Assembly: GCF_007004665.1 (NCBI RefSeq)
Contig: NZ_ML660057.1
Span: forward strand, 62,001 to 126,000
Length of the DNA stretch: 64,000 bases
DNA from: Denitrobaculum tricleocarpae
Lineage (GTDB): Bacteria > Pseudomonadota > Alphaproteobacteria > Kiloniellales > Kiloniellaceae
Reading direction: 5' to 3'
The position numbers and the translations under genes were made by a program. The notes under the pieces are model-generated. The model had not been told where the DNA came from and ran no database searches. It saw nothing but the letters and a program-made list of their open reading frames with translations. Below, in pieces: positions 9,165-18,099 of the stretch. Every line of letters starts with the position of its first letter. The stretch's first letter is position 1.

Positions 9165-10193
9165 ATGTCCGATTCCCACAGTCTGCCGCTTCGTAACCGA
9201 GCCGCCCGCCTCGCATCCGCCGTTTTTCTGCTCTCCATTATTCTTTTGAATGGCGTGGCCCACCTCTCGACAGCTGCGGCGCAATCCGTCGATCGTTGGC
9301 GCTCGGAATGGCCGAACACTGATTTTGCGATCCATTCCATTGAGTACCGGGAAATTCTGAGCGGCGGTCCCCCAAAAGACGGCATCCCCTCTATCGATAA
9401 TCCGAAGTTCGTTCCTGTCGCGGCAGTGGGCAACCTGGCGCCCACGGAGCCTGTCGTGGGTCTGGTCATCGCGGGTGAAGCACGCGCCTACCCTTTGCGG
9501 ATCCTGACCTGGCACGAGATCGTCAATGACGTGATCGGCGGCAAGCCGGTCACGGTGACCTACTGCCCTCTCTGCAACTCAGCGATCGTCTTCGATCGAA
9601 CGCTCGAAGGCGAGGTCCTGGAGTTCGGAACCACGGGCAAGCTGCGCAACTCGGATCTGGTGATGTATGACCGGACCACGGAAAGCTGGTGGCAGCAATT
9701 CCTTGGAGAAGCGATCGTCGGCGAGATGACGGGCAAAAAATTGACAATGCTGCCATCCCGGCTGGAATCCTGGGAGCGTTTCGCTGCCCGCCACCCCGAG
9801 GGCTCGGTGCTGGTCCCCAACAACGAAAACCTGCGGTCTTATGGTCAAAACCCCTACGACGGCTACGACAGTTCCACTGTTCCCTTTCTCTATCGCGGCG
9901 AGATGCCCGATGGGATCGAGCCGATGGCGCGTGTGGTCGCGGTGGGCAAAAAGGCCTGGAGCATGAAGTTGCTCCGGGAGAGCGGCAAGATCGAAAGCGA
10001 CGACCTGGTTTTGACCTGGGAAGCGGGCCAAAATTCGGCGCTCGACACTCGAGTCATCGCCAAAGGCCGGGATGTCGGTAATGTGATTGTCCAGCGCCGC
10101 GAGAACGACGTTCTGCGCGACGTTCCCTATGACGTCACCTTCGCGTTCGTCTTCCACGCTTTCCATCCCGATGGCGATCTGCGCATCGAGTAG
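9165..10193 (+). CDS. DUF3179 domain-containing exported protein
   Basis: Protein of 342 residues with an N-terminal signal peptide (hydrophobic stretch about 14-32, ending near AAAQS). The body carries the DUF3179 signature VTYCPLCNSAIVFDR with its CxxC pair, preceded by the ILTWHEIVNDVIGGKPV block. The family is widespread and usually secreted or lipid-anchored; its activity is not established, and the CPLC pair suggests metal or redox chemistry (inference). The Shine-Dalgarno region is weak, and an out-of-frame ATG lies four bases upstream. A flavin reductase-like gene follows after 65 bases. Confidence 0.9.
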   Translation: MSDSHSLPLRNRAARLASAVFLLSIILLNGVAHLSTAAAQSVDRWRSEWPNTDFAIHSIEYREILSGGPPKDGIPSIDNPKFVPVAAVGNLAPTEPVVGLVIAGEARAYPLRILTWHEIVNDVIGGKPVTVTYCPLCNSAIVFDRTLEGEVLEFGTTGKLRNSDLVMYDRTTESWWQQFLGEAIVGEMTGKKLTMLPSRLESWERFAARHPEGSVLVPNNENLRSYGQNPYDGYDSSTVPFLYRGEMPDGIEPMARVVAVGKKAWSMKLLRESGKIESDDLVLTWEAGQNSALDTRVIAKGRDVGNVIVQRRENDVLRDVPYDVTFAFVFHAFHPDGDLRIE

Positions 10194-10258
10194 CATTCGG
10201 GACGCGTTGTTGTTAGGTTCAGTGTCAACAGTCTTCCCCGAGAGATCATCGAATATTT

Positions 10259-10870
10259 ATGTTTTACGAAACTGCTGAAAATAAGCACGGCCTTCCGCAC
10301 GACCCCTTCAAAAGCTGCATCGTTCCCCGCCCTATCGGCTGGATTTCGACCGTTGATACGGCGGGCGTGGTCAATCTCGCCCCTTACAGCTTCTTTAACG
10401 GCGTCTCGTCAGACCCGCACCTGGTGATGTTTTCGTCAAACGGACGGAAAAACGATGAAGTGAAGGACACAGTGACAAATTGCCGGGAGACCGGAGAGTT
10501 CGTCGCGAACATCGCGACCTGGGACCTGAGATCTCAAATGAACATCTCCGCCGGCCAGTATCCGGCTGAGACGGATGAAATGGCACTGGCGGAGCTGGAA
10601 TCCGAAGCTTCAGTCCTGGTCGCTCCGCCGCGGGTCAAGGCTTCACCGATCCATCTGGAGTGCAAGACCCATCAGATTGTCGAGCTGCCCAGCAATGATC
10701 CGCGGGACGCCAACGCGATGGTCATCGGTCAGGTCGTCGGCATTCATATCAATGACAACGTCCTGACCGATGGCTTGATCGACATCTCCAAGGTTCTGCC
10801 CATCGCACGGATGGGTTACATGGACTACGCCAAGGTGGAGAGCGTTTTCACCATGCCGCGGCCGAAATAA
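10259..10870 (+). CDS. Flavin reductase-like FMN-binding split-barrel protein
   Basis: Cytosolic protein of 203 residues matching the flavin-reductase-like split-barrel family: the opening block HDPFKSCIVPRPIGWISTVD, then NLAPYSFFNGVSSDPHLVMFSS and the ETGEFVAN motif. Such proteins bind FMN and either supply reduced flavin to a partner oxygenase or act as NAD(P)H:flavin oxidoreductases. No monooxygenase gene lies nearby, so the partner is unknown. ATG at 10259; same strand as the DUF3179 gene, 65 bases downstream. Confidence 0.88.
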   Translation: MFYETAENKHGLPHDPFKSCIVPRPIGWISTVDTAGVVNLAPYSFFNGVSSDPHLVMFSSNGRKNDEVKDTVTNCRETGEFVANIATWDLRSQMNISAGQYPAETDEMALAELESEASVLVAPPRVKASPIHLECKTHQIVELPSNDPRDANAMVIGQVVGIHINDNVLTDGLIDISKVLPIARMGYMDYAKVESVFTMPRPK

Positions 10871-11013
10871 AGCAAGACAGCCCAATAAGGTTTTCTGCTC
10901 GGGTGAGCGCAGTGCTTCGCTCACGCCTGTTCCAGAGGGTAAGTAGCGTGTCCCGAGAGTGGGAAACGGTCGCAATCCAAAGAACAGGAGCTGTCCGCTC
11001 GTCGGATCAGGCG

Positions 11014-11193
11014 TTACGCCGCAGCCCGATCCGACAGATAAAAATCAGTCACCAGGTCGGTCGCAATTTCCGTCGCACCGCAATGGGGGCACTCGACCGA
11101 CAAACCGAATGAAACAATCAGAAAACTGTGCATTTCAGCACGCTTGTCGCACAGCACGACGTAGCCTTCGCTGAGCTTCGCATCTATGACCAC
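11014..11193 (-). CDS. Small protein with C-x2-C motif (second gene of a two-gene cassette)
   Basis: Open frame of 59 residues starting at a GTG (11193), with a single CPHC pair (ECPHCGATE) and an acidic/aromatic C-terminal end. The preceding gene ends in GGGGAGTAA, so a Shine-Dalgarno-like GGGGAG overlaps its stop, and this GTG follows that stop by five bases. That spacing suggests translational coupling. The sequence looks protein-like, but I recognise no family. The CxxC pair could bind zinc if two copies dimerise (inference). Confidence 0.5.
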   Translation of the reverse strand: MVIDAKLSEGYVVLCDKRAEMHSFLIVSFGLSVECPHCGATEIATDLVTDFYLSDRAAA

Positions 11194-11198
11194 GCCGG

Positions 11199-11393
11199 TT
11201 ACTCCCCGCTCGAAATTTCGCGGGACGCGCGGTCCAGGGCATATATTTCCTCGAGCACGCCGAACCACTCATTTGCCCAACAGGCACTGATCGCCGACTC
11301 TCTTCCCATGGTCGAGATCATGCTGTGCGCGAGTTCGCTCTGTGCTGATACCCGCCCTTGGTGTTCCCCCGTCTGGAGCTCCGCCAACATCAT
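11199..11393 (-). CDS. Small hypothetical protein (first gene of a two-gene cassette)
   Basis: Open frame of 64 residues starting at a double ATG (11393) that follows a strong GGGGAGGGG by seven bases; a longer TTG-started version is less likely. The sequence is rich in Met, Ser, Glu and Ala, with WANEWFGVLEEIYALDRASR near the end, probably helical. No signal peptide or membrane segment. It sits directly upstream of the 59-residue gene, and a long AT-rich region precedes it. Not recognised. Confidence 0.5.
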   Translation of the reverse strand: MMLAELQTGEHQGRVSAQSELAHSMISTMGRESAISACWANEWFGVLEEIYALDRASREISSGE

Positions 11394-11896
11394 GTTTCTG
11401 CCCCTCCCCATACATTGAAGAATGACGAGAGATTTATACAATTTTCATCTCGATTTCAAATAAATTATTAATTTTTATTTGAATTAATATTAATTAAAAT
11501 TCAGTTATATAGTTAAATTTTTCCATTTTTATTAATTACATAATTGATTAAACGGCATTTTACTATTTTTATTAAGGTTAATTTGAACCCTGTTTTTATG
11601 ACGCTGTAATCCACGCTTCCACACAAGAAAACTTTGCGTAGAAACCGGCTTTGTGCGTCATCTGCCACTTGCGTAACGTTACCGACAACACCCATACTTC
11701 CCGGCCTTGGTCTCAGCCGAATCAGTCCGCCAGCGCTTCGGCGTCCCTATACGAAGAGCGGATATCGGCTGGACCATCTAACGATCGAGAGCGTCAGCAC
11801 CAGGATTCTCCAAATAAAACAACTTGGGGTGAATTGGGCGGACCTAGGGTCTGCCGGGCTTTGTGTGCTGGCCATGACGAGCAAAAGGAAACAGGG
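11394..11896. other. AT-rich divergent intergenic region
   Basis: About 500 bases with no convincing gene. From about 11430 to 11600 the sequence is very AT-rich, unlike the rest of the window. It probably contains promoters for the small-protein cassette (minus) and the TAXI binding-protein gene (plus). I found no clear operator or RNA structure. Confidence 0.5.
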
Positions 11897-12910
11897 ATGA
11901 CCCTACTGAGCAAATTTACAAAGACGGCGGCCCTTTCCGCAGCCTTTGTCACAGGCCTCGCCATATCCGCGCAGGCTCAAGACTTGAAGTTCTTCACGAT
12001 CGGTACGGGCGGCACGGCTTATACCTATTATCCCGTCGGCGGCGTCATCGCCAACGCCATTTCCAAACCGCCTGGATCACGTGAGTGTGGTGAGGGCGGA
12101 AGCTGCGGTGTCGATGGCCTGATTGCCTCCGCCGTATCTTCACGCGGGTCAGTCGACAATGTGAACGCGATTATCTCGGGCCTGCGCAATTCCGGCTTCG
12201 CGCAATCCGATGTAGCTTACTGGGCCTATACCGGAACGGGCACCATGGAAGGCAAGGAACCCGCGAAGGATCTGCGCACGATCGCCGCGCTGTTCGAGGA
12301 GCACATCCATCTTGTTGCCCTGAAAGACAGCGGCATCAACGGCGTCGCTGATCTGAAGGGCAAGCGGGTTTCGCTCGACGAGCCCGGATCCGGTACCTAC
12401 GTGGATGCAAACCTGATTCTGGAAGCCAACGGTTTAAGCGTGTCCGATGTCGATGCGGAAGCCCTGAAGGGTAACGCGGCTTCGGAAGCCCTGCGCAACG
12501 GCAAGATTGACGCCTTTTTCGTGGTCGCGGGTTATCCGACCGGCTCGCTGGTGGAACTCGCCTCTGCCGCCGAAATCAAACTTGTTCCGATCGATGGCGA
12601 TGGCGCCAAAGCACTCGCTGACAAGTACGGGTTCTTTGCCCAGAGTGAAATTCCCGCGGATGCTTATCCGGGCGTCGGTGCCGTGAACACCGTCTCCGTC
12701 GGCGCGCAGTGGTTCACCAGCGCCAAGGAAGATGAGGAACTCATCTACAACATCACAAAAGCCCTGTGGAACAAGGAATCCCGCAAGCTGCTCGACGTCG
12801 GTCACGCCAAAGGCAAGACCATCACCCCCGAGACGGCTCTCACGGGTGTCGGTGTGCCGCTTCACGCCGGCGCCGAGCGTTTCTACAAGGAAGCCGGCCT
12901 GATCAAATAG
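11897..12910 (+). CDS. TAXI-family TRAP transporter solute-binding protein
   Basis: Periplasmic substrate-binding protein of 337 residues. A signal peptide ends near AISAQAQ, followed by the family opening FFTIGTGGTAYTYYPVGG. TAXI proteins deliver ligands, often glutamate or other small carboxylates in characterised cases, to a fused TRAP permease; the ligand here cannot be read from sequence. A four-Cys-residue-free core but a local CGEGGSC pair near residue 60 is a visible oddity. Start ATG 11897 follows AAAGGAAACAGGG. The cognate permease gene lies 205 bases downstream behind an intrinsic terminator. Confidence 0.93.
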   Translation: MTLLSKFTKTAALSAAFVTGLAISAQAQDLKFFTIGTGGTAYTYYPVGGVIANAISKPPGSRECGEGGSCGVDGLIASAVSSRGSVDNVNAIISGLRNSGFAQSDVAYWAYTGTGTMEGKEPAKDLRTIAALFEEHIHLVALKDSGINGVADLKGKRVSLDEPGSGTYVDANLILEANGLSVSDVDAEALKGNAASEALRNGKIDAFFVVAGYPTGSLVELASAAEIKLVPIDGDGAKALADKYGFFAQSEIPADAYPGVGAVNTVSVGAQWFTSAKEDEELIYNITKALWNKESRKLLDVGHAKGKTITPETALTGVGVPLHAGAERFYKEAGLIK

Positions 12911-12978
12911 GCCGGCGAGAGAGAGCAGCATTGGTTCTCGCAAAGCCCATGAAGAACGGTCCGGCTCTCTAGATGACC

Positions 12979-13008
12979 AAACCCGAGCGCTCCGGCGTCC
13001 GGGTTTTT
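12979..13008 (+). terminator. Intrinsic terminator/attenuator between TAXI binding protein and permease
   Basis: Arms AAACCCG (12979-12985) and CGGGTTT (13000-13006), followed by further T residues. It lies after the binding-protein stop and before the permease, so read-through would give the usual excess of binding protein over permease. Confidence 0.7.
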
Positions 13009-13115
13009 CTTCGCAAGGTTCAAACGCTCTCGGGTATGGGGCCTGAGCGTGTCAGCCGTCTTCCGGATCAAACGAAACCAACCGGCAGCCGGTCAATAGT
13101 CTGGGGGACGAAGAC

Positions 13116-15149
13116 ATGAATGCGGATCCGCAGGACGAGGACCGTCTCAGCGCCGAGGAGATCGCAGAGCTCGAGCGCAAATACGATCCCGAAACCGCAT
13201 TCCGGCCGACCGGCGCAAAGATCGCCGTGGTGATCACGACCTTGCTGGTCGCAATGTCGGTCTATCATTTCTATGCATCCGGTTTCGGACTGATCCGCGA
13301 GCTCTTGCATCGGGGTATTCACCTTGCCTTCGTGCTCGGCCTCGTCTTTTTTATGTTTTCATATCGCCGCAGCAATACGACAGAGGCGCCGCCCGCCGTG
13401 TGGTACCGGCTCGACGGTGTAAATCTTCTCGATATCATCTTCGGCATCCTGGCCGTCGTGGCGGCACTTTACCTTCCGCTGCTCCCCCCTGAGATCGTGG
13501 CTGAGCGGGTCGGGAACCCGTCGGATTTCGACGTTCTTGCCGGGACAATCCTCCTTGTCGTGACCCTGGAGGCGGCGCGCAGGTCGGTCGGCCCTACCCT
13601 GCCCATCATCGCGATCATATTCATTCTTTTTGCGATCTTCGGTCCCTACGCGCCCGGCGCGCTGAAGCACGGCGGGACAAGCTGGCTCGGCTTGATCAAT
13701 CACCTCTACATGACAAACCAGGGGATTTACGGCGTCGCGATCGGCGTGATGGCACAGTATGTGTTCCTCTTCATCCTCTTCGGGGTGCTTGCGACCCGGA
13801 TCGGGCTGGGTCAGCTCTTCATCGATCTGGCCATGGTGATCGCCGGCCGCTACTCCGGCGGCCCGGCAAAAGTCGCCATCTTTTCTTCCGCCTTCATGGG
13901 GACGATCTCAGGGTCCTCGATCGCCAACACTGTGACCACGGGCGCCTTGACCATCCCGGCAATGAAACGCGTCGGCTATCCGGCCCACTTCTCCGGCGCC
14001 GTGGAGGCAACCGCATCCACAGGCGGCCAGATCACGCCGCCGATCATGGGGGCTGCCGCCTTTATCATGGTGGAATACCTGGAAATCCCGCTGCGCGATA
14101 TTCTGGCCGCCGCCCTCTTCCCGGCGCTGCTGCACTACTTCGGGATCTTCATCATGGTGCATCTCGAGGCCAAAAAGCTTGGCCTCAGAGGCTTGTCCGC
14201 AGAGGAACTGCCCAAAGCGGCGATCGTTCTGCGCCAGCACTGGCTCTCGATTATTCCGCTCGGGATTCTGGTTTACCTCATTCTCTCAGGCCGCACGCCC
14301 GACTTTGCGGCGGTCTACGGCATTATCGCCTGCGTCGTGGTCGGCTTTTTGAATCCTGTCAACCGGCTGAACCTGACCGATCTCTGGAATTCACTCGCGG
14401 CCGGCGCCCGGAGCACTCTCGCGGTCGGCGCAGCGGCGGCCACGGTCGGCATCGTCGTGGGTGTGGTGACCCTGACCGGCGTCGGCTTCAGGCTCGGTTA
14501 CGTTGTGTTGCAGACCGCGACCGATATCGGCAATGTCATGGGAAGCGTCTGGCCCTTCAATTACTTCACCGTGCCGCAGTGGGCCTTGTTCTTCTCTCTG
14601 CTTCTGGTTGCCTTTGCCTGCATCATCATGGGTGCGGGCATTCCCACAACGGCGACCTACATTATTCTGGTCGCCGTGGCCGGGCCTGCCCTGGCCCAGC
14701 TTCAGGTGGAGCAACTGGTCGCACACTTTTTCGTCTTCTATTACGGCGTCCTGGCGGATATCACGCCACCGGTTGCCCTTGCGGCCTATGCGGCCGCGGG
14801 TATCGCCGGATCCAATCCCTTCAAGACCGGCAACACCGCTTTCCGGCTGGGGATCGCGAAAGCGCTGGTGCCCTTTGTTTTCGTCTATTCGCCCGCCCTG
14901 CTCCTGGTTGCGGACGGCTTTACCTGGGCCGCTTTCGCGACCACGCTCCTGGGGGCCATGCTCGGGATCAGTTCTCTGGGCGTCGCCTTTTCCGGGTTCC
15001 TCATGGCGCCGCTCAACAAACTGGAACGCTGGTGGGTCGGATTGGTTTCGCTGCTCTTCATCGCACCTGGTATCACGACCATGCTGGTCGGTTTTGTGCT
15101 GATGCTGCCTGTTCTGATCCGTCAGTTTTTGCACAGAAGAGCGGCCTGA
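13116..15149 (+). CDS. TRAP transporter permease, fused 4TM/12TM type
   Basis: Inner-membrane permease of 677 residues. The N-terminal part contains the small (DctQ-like) membrane segments, starting at about residue 35. The rest is the large DctM-like domain with the family blocks GTISGSSIANTVTTG, STGGQITPPIMGAAAF and MGAGIPTTATYI. This fused architecture is typical of TAXI systems and imports the ligand by Na+- or H+-driven secondary transport. It pairs with the binding protein encoded upstream. Start ATG 13116 with GGGGGACG upstream. A very long open frame antisense to its 3' half is a GC-driven shadow. Confidence 0.95.
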   Translation: MNADPQDEDRLSAEEIAELERKYDPETAFRPTGAKIAVVITTLLVAMSVYHFYASGFGLIRELLHRGIHLAFVLGLVFFMFSYRRSNTTEAPPAVWYRLDGVNLLDIIFGILAVVAALYLPLLPPEIVAERVGNPSDFDVLAGTILLVVTLEAARRSVGPTLPIIAIIFILFAIFGPYAPGALKHGGTSWLGLINHLYMTNQGIYGVAIGVMAQYVFLFILFGVLATRIGLGQLFIDLAMVIAGRYSGGPAKVAIFSSAFMGTISGSSIANTVTTGALTIPAMKRVGYPAHFSGAVEATASTGGQITPPIMGAAAFIMVEYLEIPLRDILAAALFPALLHYFGIFIMVHLEAKKLGLRGLSAEELPKAAIVLRQHWLSIIPLGILVYLILSGRTPDFAAVYGIIACVVVGFLNPVNRLNLTDLWNSLAAGARSTLAVGAAAATVGIVVGVVTLTGVGFRLGYVVLQTATDIGNVMGSVWPFNYFTVPQWALFFSLLLVAFACIIMGAGIPTTATYIILVAVAGPALAQLQVEQLVAHFFVFYYGVLADITPPVALAAYAAAGIAGSNPFKTGNTAFRLGIAKALVPFVFVYSPALLLVADGFTWAAFATTLLGAMLGISSLGVAFSGFLMAPLNKLERWWVGLVSLLFIAPGITTMLVGFVLMLPVLIRQFLHRRAA

Positions 15150-15294
15150 CACCGCTTCGCGATCGCCGTTTGAAAAAAAAGACAAAAAAAACGCTGCACA
15201 GTGGAATAATACCGCGACGGCAGGTGTTGTTGTCATGCCCACGTTTGCCCGCGGGCCGTTTTTCGAGAGATTGGAAGCAACTGGAGGGATAAGA

Positions 15295-15759
15295 ATGAAT
15301 AAATTGGTGAAGATCATCAGCGCGTCCGCAGTGGCGGGAGCTGTACTGGTCACCGGAAGCGTCATGGCCGAGACGGAGCCTGATGCCGCTATCGAATACC
15401 GCAAAGCGCTGATGGCAACCGTCGGGGGGAACATGAAGGCCTCTGCACTGATCATCAAAGGCCAGGTGGAGCACAAAGACGCTCTGGCAGCACACGCACG
15501 CGGGATTGCGGCAGCCGCAACACTGGCCCCCGCCGCCTTCAAACAGAACACCCACGGAATGGGCAGCGAGAAGACCACCTCCAACGAAAACGTTTGGAAA
15601 GACTGGGATAAGTTCTCCGCAGGCCTGAAGTCCCTTGAAACCGAGGCCACAAAACTGGCTGATCTTGCCGCCAGTGGTGATATGGCGGCGGCTGGCAAGC
15701 AATTGGGCGAGGTCGGCAAGACCTGCAAAGCCTGCCACGACGCCAATCGCGATAAGTAA
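15295..15759 (+). CDS. Cytochrome c' (class II c-type cytochrome)
   Basis: Periplasmic four-helix-bundle cytochrome of about 154 residues with a cleavable signal peptide (to about residue 24, ending VMAET). A single C-terminal haem-attachment site, TCKACHDANR, is placed near the C-terminus as in class II c-type cytochromes. Known members bind NO and protect against nitrosative stress; others act in electron transfer. ATG 15295 follows GGAGGGATAAGA. A b-type cytochrome gene lies convergently just downstream, a common partner in proteobacteria. Two hairpins end the transcript. Confidence 0.93.
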   Translation: MNKLVKIISASAVAGAVLVTGSVMAETEPDAAIEYRKALMATVGGNMKASALIIKGQVEHKDALAAHARGIAAAATLAPAAFKQNTHGMGSEKTTSNENVWKDWDKFSAGLKSLETEATKLADLAASGDMAAAGKQLGEVGKTCKACHDANRDK

Positions 15760-15777
15760 AGATTAGAGCGTCAAAAG

Positions 15778-15840
15778 CCGGCAGGGCGAGAGTCCTGCCG
15801 GGAATAAGGGGCTTGGTTCAGACCACGCCCCTTATCTTTT
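15778..15840 (+). terminator. Tandem hairpins after cytochrome c' gene
   Basis: The first is a perfect 8-bp stem CCGGCAGG/CCTGCCGG (15778-15785 and 15794-15801). The second is a 9-bp stem ATAAGGGGC/GCCCCTTAT (15804-15812 and 15827-15835) followed by CTTTT. The second looks like the actual intrinsic terminator. Confidence 0.75.
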
Positions 15841-15881
15841 GCACTCAGTGTCTTGGAACCCCGCCCAGTCAGAGTGCCTGG

Positions 15882-16571
15882 CTACACAAAAGTGAGAACA
15901 GCCCAGACTGCGGCGCCTGCTGCCGCCAGGGTCAAAAGACCAAGCAGGGGATGACGCAGAACAAGATGCGGTTTGTCTTCCCCTTCACCTGCCTGCTTAC
16001 GGCCATGTATCATGGGCAGGATCAAGTCTTCCTTTTTCACAAGCAGATAGAAGAACGCGGCGGCAATATGCAGAGCGGCCGCAGCCAAAAGGAAATTGAA
16101 TAGGGTTTTATGGAACCACGTGAGCCAATCCGACGTGGACTTCGTCACCAGATGATAGAGTGGGCCCTCAGTGAAAATATCGTCGTTGGCAAACAGCCCG
16201 GTTGACGCTTGAACCAGAACAATCGACAGCAAAGCGACGACCATCCACCCGCCCAGGGGATTGTGCCCAAGATAGCGGTCGGTCTTGCCGGTAAGAAGAC
16301 CGCGTCCATAGGTAATGGCGGTCATGGGTGAGGCAACGAACGAAGAAAACCGCGCGGTCGTGCTGCCGAGAAGGCCCCAAAGAAGGCGAAACAGCACCAG
16401 GGTCAGGATCGCGATTCCCGAACGCATGTGCCATTCCATTTCGCCCATTTCACCGGTCAGCCAGGACAGGCCGATCAGCAGGGCCAAACACCAATGAAAA
16501 AGCCGGGTCGGCAGATCCCAGACAAGAATGGGCTTAGGAACCTCACCTTTTTTCTCGGTTATCTCTGACAT
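15882..16571 (-). CDS. Di-haem b-type cytochrome (cytochrome b561 / Ni-Fe hydrogenase b-subunit type)
   Basis: Inner-membrane protein of 229 residues with four predicted membrane helices. Candidate haem-ligand histidines sit in RLFHWCLAL, EWHMRSG, WFHKTLF and ALHIAAAFFY. The layout matches the cytochrome b/b6 family used by hydrogenases and by c-type cytochrome partners. The convergent neighbour is cytochrome c', so a quinol-to-c' electron transfer role is plausible (inference). An extra hydrophobic helix ends the protein. ATG 16571; upstream lies a region dense in inverted repeats. Confidence 0.88.
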   Translation of the reverse strand: MSEITEKKGEVPKPILVWDLPTRLFHWCLALLIGLSWLTGEMGEMEWHMRSGIAILTLVLFRLLWGLLGSTTARFSSFVASPMTAITYGRGLLTGKTDRYLGHNPLGGWMVVALLSIVLVQASTGLFANDDIFTEGPLYHLVTKSTSDWLTWFHKTLFNFLLAAAALHIAAAFFYLLVKKEDLILPMIHGRKQAGEGEDKPHLVLRHPLLGLLTLAAAGAAVWAVLTFV

Positions 16572-16658
16572 CTTAAGGCACGGCCTTTCTGTTTGCGACT
16601 GGCGTCAGGTTTTCAGGCCGCTTGTCACGGCCATCAGATCTCATATCGTCACTGGAGC

Positions 16659-16710
16659 GGATCATATTTAGACGGAGACACTCCGCGTTTCCGTCTAAAT
16701 ATGTGTATCC
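16659..16710. repeat. Large inverted repeat upstream of b-type cytochrome gene
   Basis: Perfect 14-bp arms CATATTTAGACGGA (16663-16676) and TCCGTCTAAATATG (16690-16703) around a 13-base spacer. GGAT/ATCC outer matches extend it with a three-base bulge. There is no T run on either side, so an operator or structured leader fits better than a terminator. Confidence 0.75.
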
Positions 16711-16719
16711 GTTCTGATC

Positions 16720-16757
16720 CTTGTGATTAGACCAGATTCACAAGCGCGATGCATCGC
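16720..16757. repeat. Second inverted repeat and 12-bp palindrome
   Basis: CTTGTGA (16720-16726) pairs with TCACAAG (16738-16744). Directly next to it is the perfect palindrome GCGATGCATCGC (16746-16757). Both lie in the same 262-base intergenic region as the larger repeat. Confidence 0.65.
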
Positions 16758-16833
16758 CGTCCGCGATCCCATCTAAACTTGATCTGATCTATGTGTGACC
16801 GCTGCCGCTATTAACAACAAGAGATCCGCGCGC

Positions 16834-17736
16834 TCACCCGAGCAGTAGAACGAGAACCCCACCGATGAGAAGCAAGATGCCGGAGACCTCTGTTAAGTTC
16901 GGGCGTTCCCGGAAGAAAAAATACGATGCCGCGAAGGTAAAGACCAATTCAACCTGTCCCAACGCCCGTACATAGGCGGCGTTCTGAAGCGTCATGGCCG
17001 TGAACCAGCAGGCAGAAGCCATCATGCCGCTGAGCCCGACACCGAGCGCGATGCGCCAGGTCCGGATAACAGCCATGATCTGGCCGGGCTCCCTCAAGCG
17101 CAAATAGATCGACATTGCCAGGGTCTGCATCACGGTCACACAAGCCAGTGTGAATGCCGCCTGGATGATGACGCCCTCCCCGCCCAGTGACAAAGAGGCA
17201 GCGCGATAGGAAACCGCCGATATACCGAAGAAGGTGCCAGAGGCGACACCGATGAGAGCCGTCTTTTTGAACCAACTCATGAGAAACGTCTTGAGGTCGA
17301 ACGCGCCTTTCGCAAGGGAAAGTATCAGCACGCCCACCAGACTGATCAGGATACCCGCCAGAGCGGCCGGACTTAACGGATCGCTCAGAATGACGATCCC
17401 GATCAGGGCTGTCTGCACGGTTTCAGTCTTGGAATAGGCCGTGCCCACGGCAAAATTCCGAAAGGAGAAAAGCGAAACCAGGAGTGCAGTTGCAAAGATC
17501 TGCGCTGCCCCGCCGATCGCCGCAAAGCCCCAAAACGAAAGATTCGGCACGGGAAGCTCGAACCCGCCGAGGGATGTGAGCCCACCGAGATAAAGTAACG
17601 CAAAGGGAAACGCGAAAACGAAGCGCGCATAGGTCGCGCCGGACGTTGAGACCAGCGCCTTCATTTGCTTCTGCAGAGCGGACCGGAGGTTCTGCAAAAA
17701 CGCCGCCGCGACGGTGATCGCCACCCAAGCTTCCAT
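16834..17736 (-). CDS. EamA/DMT-family transporter
   Basis: Inner-membrane protein of 300 residues with about ten predicted helices in two EamA-like halves (around TYARFVFAFPFALLYLGG and ASYFFFRERPNLTEVSG). Drug/metabolite transporters of this type export amino acids, nucleotides or other metabolites; the substrate is not inferable. ATG 17736 (MEAWVAI) is chosen because AGGAAG lies just upstream; an earlier GTG at 17763 lacks this. It is a stand-alone gene on the minus strand. Confidence 0.87.
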   Translation of the reverse strand: MEAWVAITVAAAFLQNLRSALQKQMKALVSTSGATYARFVFAFPFALLYLGGLTSLGGFELPVPNLSFWGFAAIGGAAQIFATALLVSLFSFRNFAVGTAYSKTETVQTALIGIVILSDPLSPAALAGILISLVGVLILSLAKGAFDLKTFLMSWFKKTALIGVASGTFFGISAVSYRAASLSLGGEGVIIQAAFTLACVTVMQTLAMSIYLRLREPGQIMAVIRTWRIALGVGLSGMMASACWFTAMTLQNAAYVRALGQVELVFTFAASYFFFRERPNLTEVSGILLLIGGVLVLLLG

Positions 17737-18099
17737 AGGGGATCTTCCTGTAACCGGAGTCACCGGTTCCGGACTGGTCGAAAACGGACCGGCCGAACCC
17801 GACCTGCCCAGAGCCGCATGCGCCGGCCAACGGCCAAGCCTGCGAGCTTAGGCAACATCAGACTGACTACGGGATGCCAGCCGTTCAATCAATAGCTCAA
17901 CAGTCACCGAAGCGATGGCTCCAAAATCTGCCAGCCAAGGCAACAGCTTACGTATCGGCAATTTCAAATACACAACTTTTACGTGTTTATTTAAGTATAT
18001 TTCTATTTTTAGAAATTAAATTTCCCGTTTGAAGAGAGGAATAAAAATAAAAAAAGCTCTATAATAGAAATCTTAAGTGTAAACAAACAGGAGAAACCG
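17737..18099. other. Divergent intergenic region with AT-rich half
   Basis: About 360 bases. The half next to the plus-strand gene (about 17955-18085) is strongly AT-rich and probably carries its promoter. I see no gene, terminator or clear operator. Confidence 0.5.

Noticed and set aside
14391-15746. Open frame of 451 codons on the minus strand, antisense to the TRAP permease and cytochrome c' genes
   Set aside because: Composition is rich in Arg, Gln, Gly and Asp as in antisense frames of GC-rich genes, and both plus-strand genes are certain.
16659-16710. Terminator for the DMT transporter gene
   Set aside because: The inverted repeat is strong but has no T run on the relevant strand and lies more than 120 bases past the stop, so an operator role fits better.
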